Shown: one piece after another, positions 63,349 to 64,000 of the stretch
Numbering within the stretch: the first letter of the stretch is position 1
How the letters are laid out: each line of letters opens with the position of its first letter
Source of the DNA: DASWZN01 sp963841635
Lineage (GTDB): Bacteria; Acidobacteriota; Terriglobia; Bryobacterales; Bryobacteraceae
Assembly (NCBI GenBank): GCA_963841635.1
Contig: CAWJDO010000002.1
Location: 3,286,001-3,350,000, forward strand
DNA: 64,000 bases
Reading direction: 5' to 3'
Position numbers and translations under genes: made by a program
The notes under the pieces: generated by a model
Told to the model about the DNA's origin: nothing
Seen by the model: only the letters and a program-made list of their open reading frames with translations
Database searches by the model: none

Positions 63349-63801
63349 TCAACCTCGCACTCTGAGCACCCAGATCCAATTGGTGGCGAGCGCGACGCCG
63401 AAAGCCGCGCCCTGCGCCAGCGCGAGCAGGCGAACCCGGCGGCGGGCCACCGTACTCTGATCGGTGCCCCGGGCCCGTTCGCACCAGGCCAGCCACAGCA
63501 GCGCCACGGCCAGCGTGGCTACCGCCAGCACCCATACGGGACCGGCCAGGTTGAGCCGCAGCGCCGTCCAGAGGTGCCCGTTCAGCGTGAGCACGATGCT
63601 CCGAGTCATCCCGCAGGTCGGGCAGGGAACGCCGGTCAGCCGCTGGAACAGGCACACGCCACCCACGGGATGGCCGAGGATCCAGACTCCGTCCTGGCTG
63701 GCGCGCAGCAGGATGCCAACCGCGGCGATCTGCGCCAGCAATAGCATCCCAAGAACGGCGCTGGCGGTCCCCGGCCGGGTGGGCTTGGGCATCGTCATCA
63801 T
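63349..63801 (-). CDS. DUF2752 membrane protein
   Basis: A 150-residue protein with three membrane segments. The DUF2752 signature is the Cys-containing segment CLFQRLTGVPCPTCGMTRS followed by NLAGPVWVLAVATLAVAL. The ATG at 63801 starts inside the stop region of the following RDD gene (ATGATG overlap), so the two are coupled. Function unknown; often next to RDD or TM2-type membrane proteins. Confidence 0.85.
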   Translation of the reverse strand: MMTMPKPTRPGTASAVLGMLLLAQIAAVGILLRASQDGVWILGHPVGGVCLFQRLTGVPCPTCGMTRSIVLTLNGHLWTALRLNLAGPVWVLAVATLAVALLWLAWCERARGTDQSTVARRRVRLLALAQGAAFGVALATNWIWVLRVRG

Positions 63802-64000
63802 CCCGCCGGGTTCGTGATCACGTAGCAGCCGACTGCCTTGTCGTGCAGGGTCTGCCTGCGCTCGTCCCACAGCGGCCACAGCAAATCGATGAGGCCGAGC
63901 GGACCCAGGAAACTCAATCCCACGTGGGCCAGCAGCCGGAGCACCGCCTGCCCCATGGTGAGCAATTGCCCCTGGGCGTCGACGACTTTGACCTTCATGA
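63798..64000 (-). CDS. RDD-family membrane protein, cut by the window end
   Basis: C-terminal 67 residues of an RDD-family protein: KVVDAQGQLLTMGQAVLRLL, LGLIDLLWPLWDERRQTLHD and KAVGCYVITNPAG. The ERRQTLHDKAVGCYV ending is typical of the family. The N-terminal part with the RDD motif lies beyond base 64000, although an internal ATG is visible at 63998. Confidence 0.85.
   Translation of the reverse strand, partial: MKVKVVDAQGQLLTMGQAVLRLLAHVGLSFLGPLGLIDLLWPLWDERRQTLHDKAVGCYVITNPAG

Overview
The window is a GC-rich chromosomal segment that looks like an Acidobacteriota genome of the Solibacter/Bryobacter type. The evidence is gene content: Tad pilus genes, DUF4337, DUF2934, LPS heptosyltransferases, an OmcA/MtrC-type decaheme cytochrome, ECF sigma factor with anti-sigma factor, and several families of GC-rich intergenic hairpins that recur here. 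This is inference; no rRNA is present. I found no tRNA, rRNA, insertion sequence, prophage or CRISPR array.

Layout. 1-2615: the 3' part of dnaB, interrupted in its ATP-binding P-loop by a 497-residue intein with homing-endonuclease and helix-turn-helix-like segments. 2641-5093: a TonB-like protein and a LuxR-type response regulator on the minus strand. 5496-15168: a PilZ protein, a large membrane protein and a Tad/Flp pilus locus (flp pilin, cpaB, cpaC secretin, cpaE/tadZ, cpaF/tadA, tadB, tadC, then a 33-residue membrane protein). The matching prepilin peptidase (cpaA) lies at 19986-20558, separated from the rest by three GT87-type membrane glycosyltransferases. 20699-25347: surface-glycan genes on the minus strand (SAM methyltransferase, GT2 glycosyltransferase, two intact FkbM methyltransferases), one rearranged FkbM pseudogene and a DUF167 gene.

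25409-32974: mfd, hldE-C/rfaE2, a decayed DUF433/DUF5615 pair, then LPS inner-core genes (waaF-like, an rfaE2-like protein lacking the HxGH motif, waaC-like) and an ICMT-like methyltransferase. 33073-43317: mostly single metabolic or hypothetical genes: a secreted protein with a duplicated domain, a GNAT protein, DUF4337, an aldo/keto-reductase-like protein without the usual tetrad, a LacI-like sensor without DNA-binding domain, RibBA with an altered GCH II half, an S9 peptidase, CinA and a beta-propeller protein. 43320-45335: pgpA-yacG-rimO.

45377-45898: a broken vapBC pair. 45967-54103: decaheme cytochrome, dprA, topA, DUF2934 gene, lexA and a small secreted protein that shares a palindromic promoter region with lexA. 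54243-57913: an ECF sigma factor operon with anti-sigma factor, two small multi-pass membrane proteins and a DUF4097 protein, resembling a Lia-type envelope-stress module. 58018-64000: UPF0104 membrane protein, nrdR, rpoD with a clear terminator, a POTRA-like/HEAT-repeat protein, a zinc-ribbon membrane protein, DUF2752 and an RDD protein cut by the window end.

The best leads are the P-loop intein in dnaB, the Lia-like ECF operon, the Tad locus with embedded glycosylation genes and a 33-residue membrane protein, the FkbM pseudogene with an inverted C-terminal piece, and the 17-bp tandem repeats that overlap gene ends.
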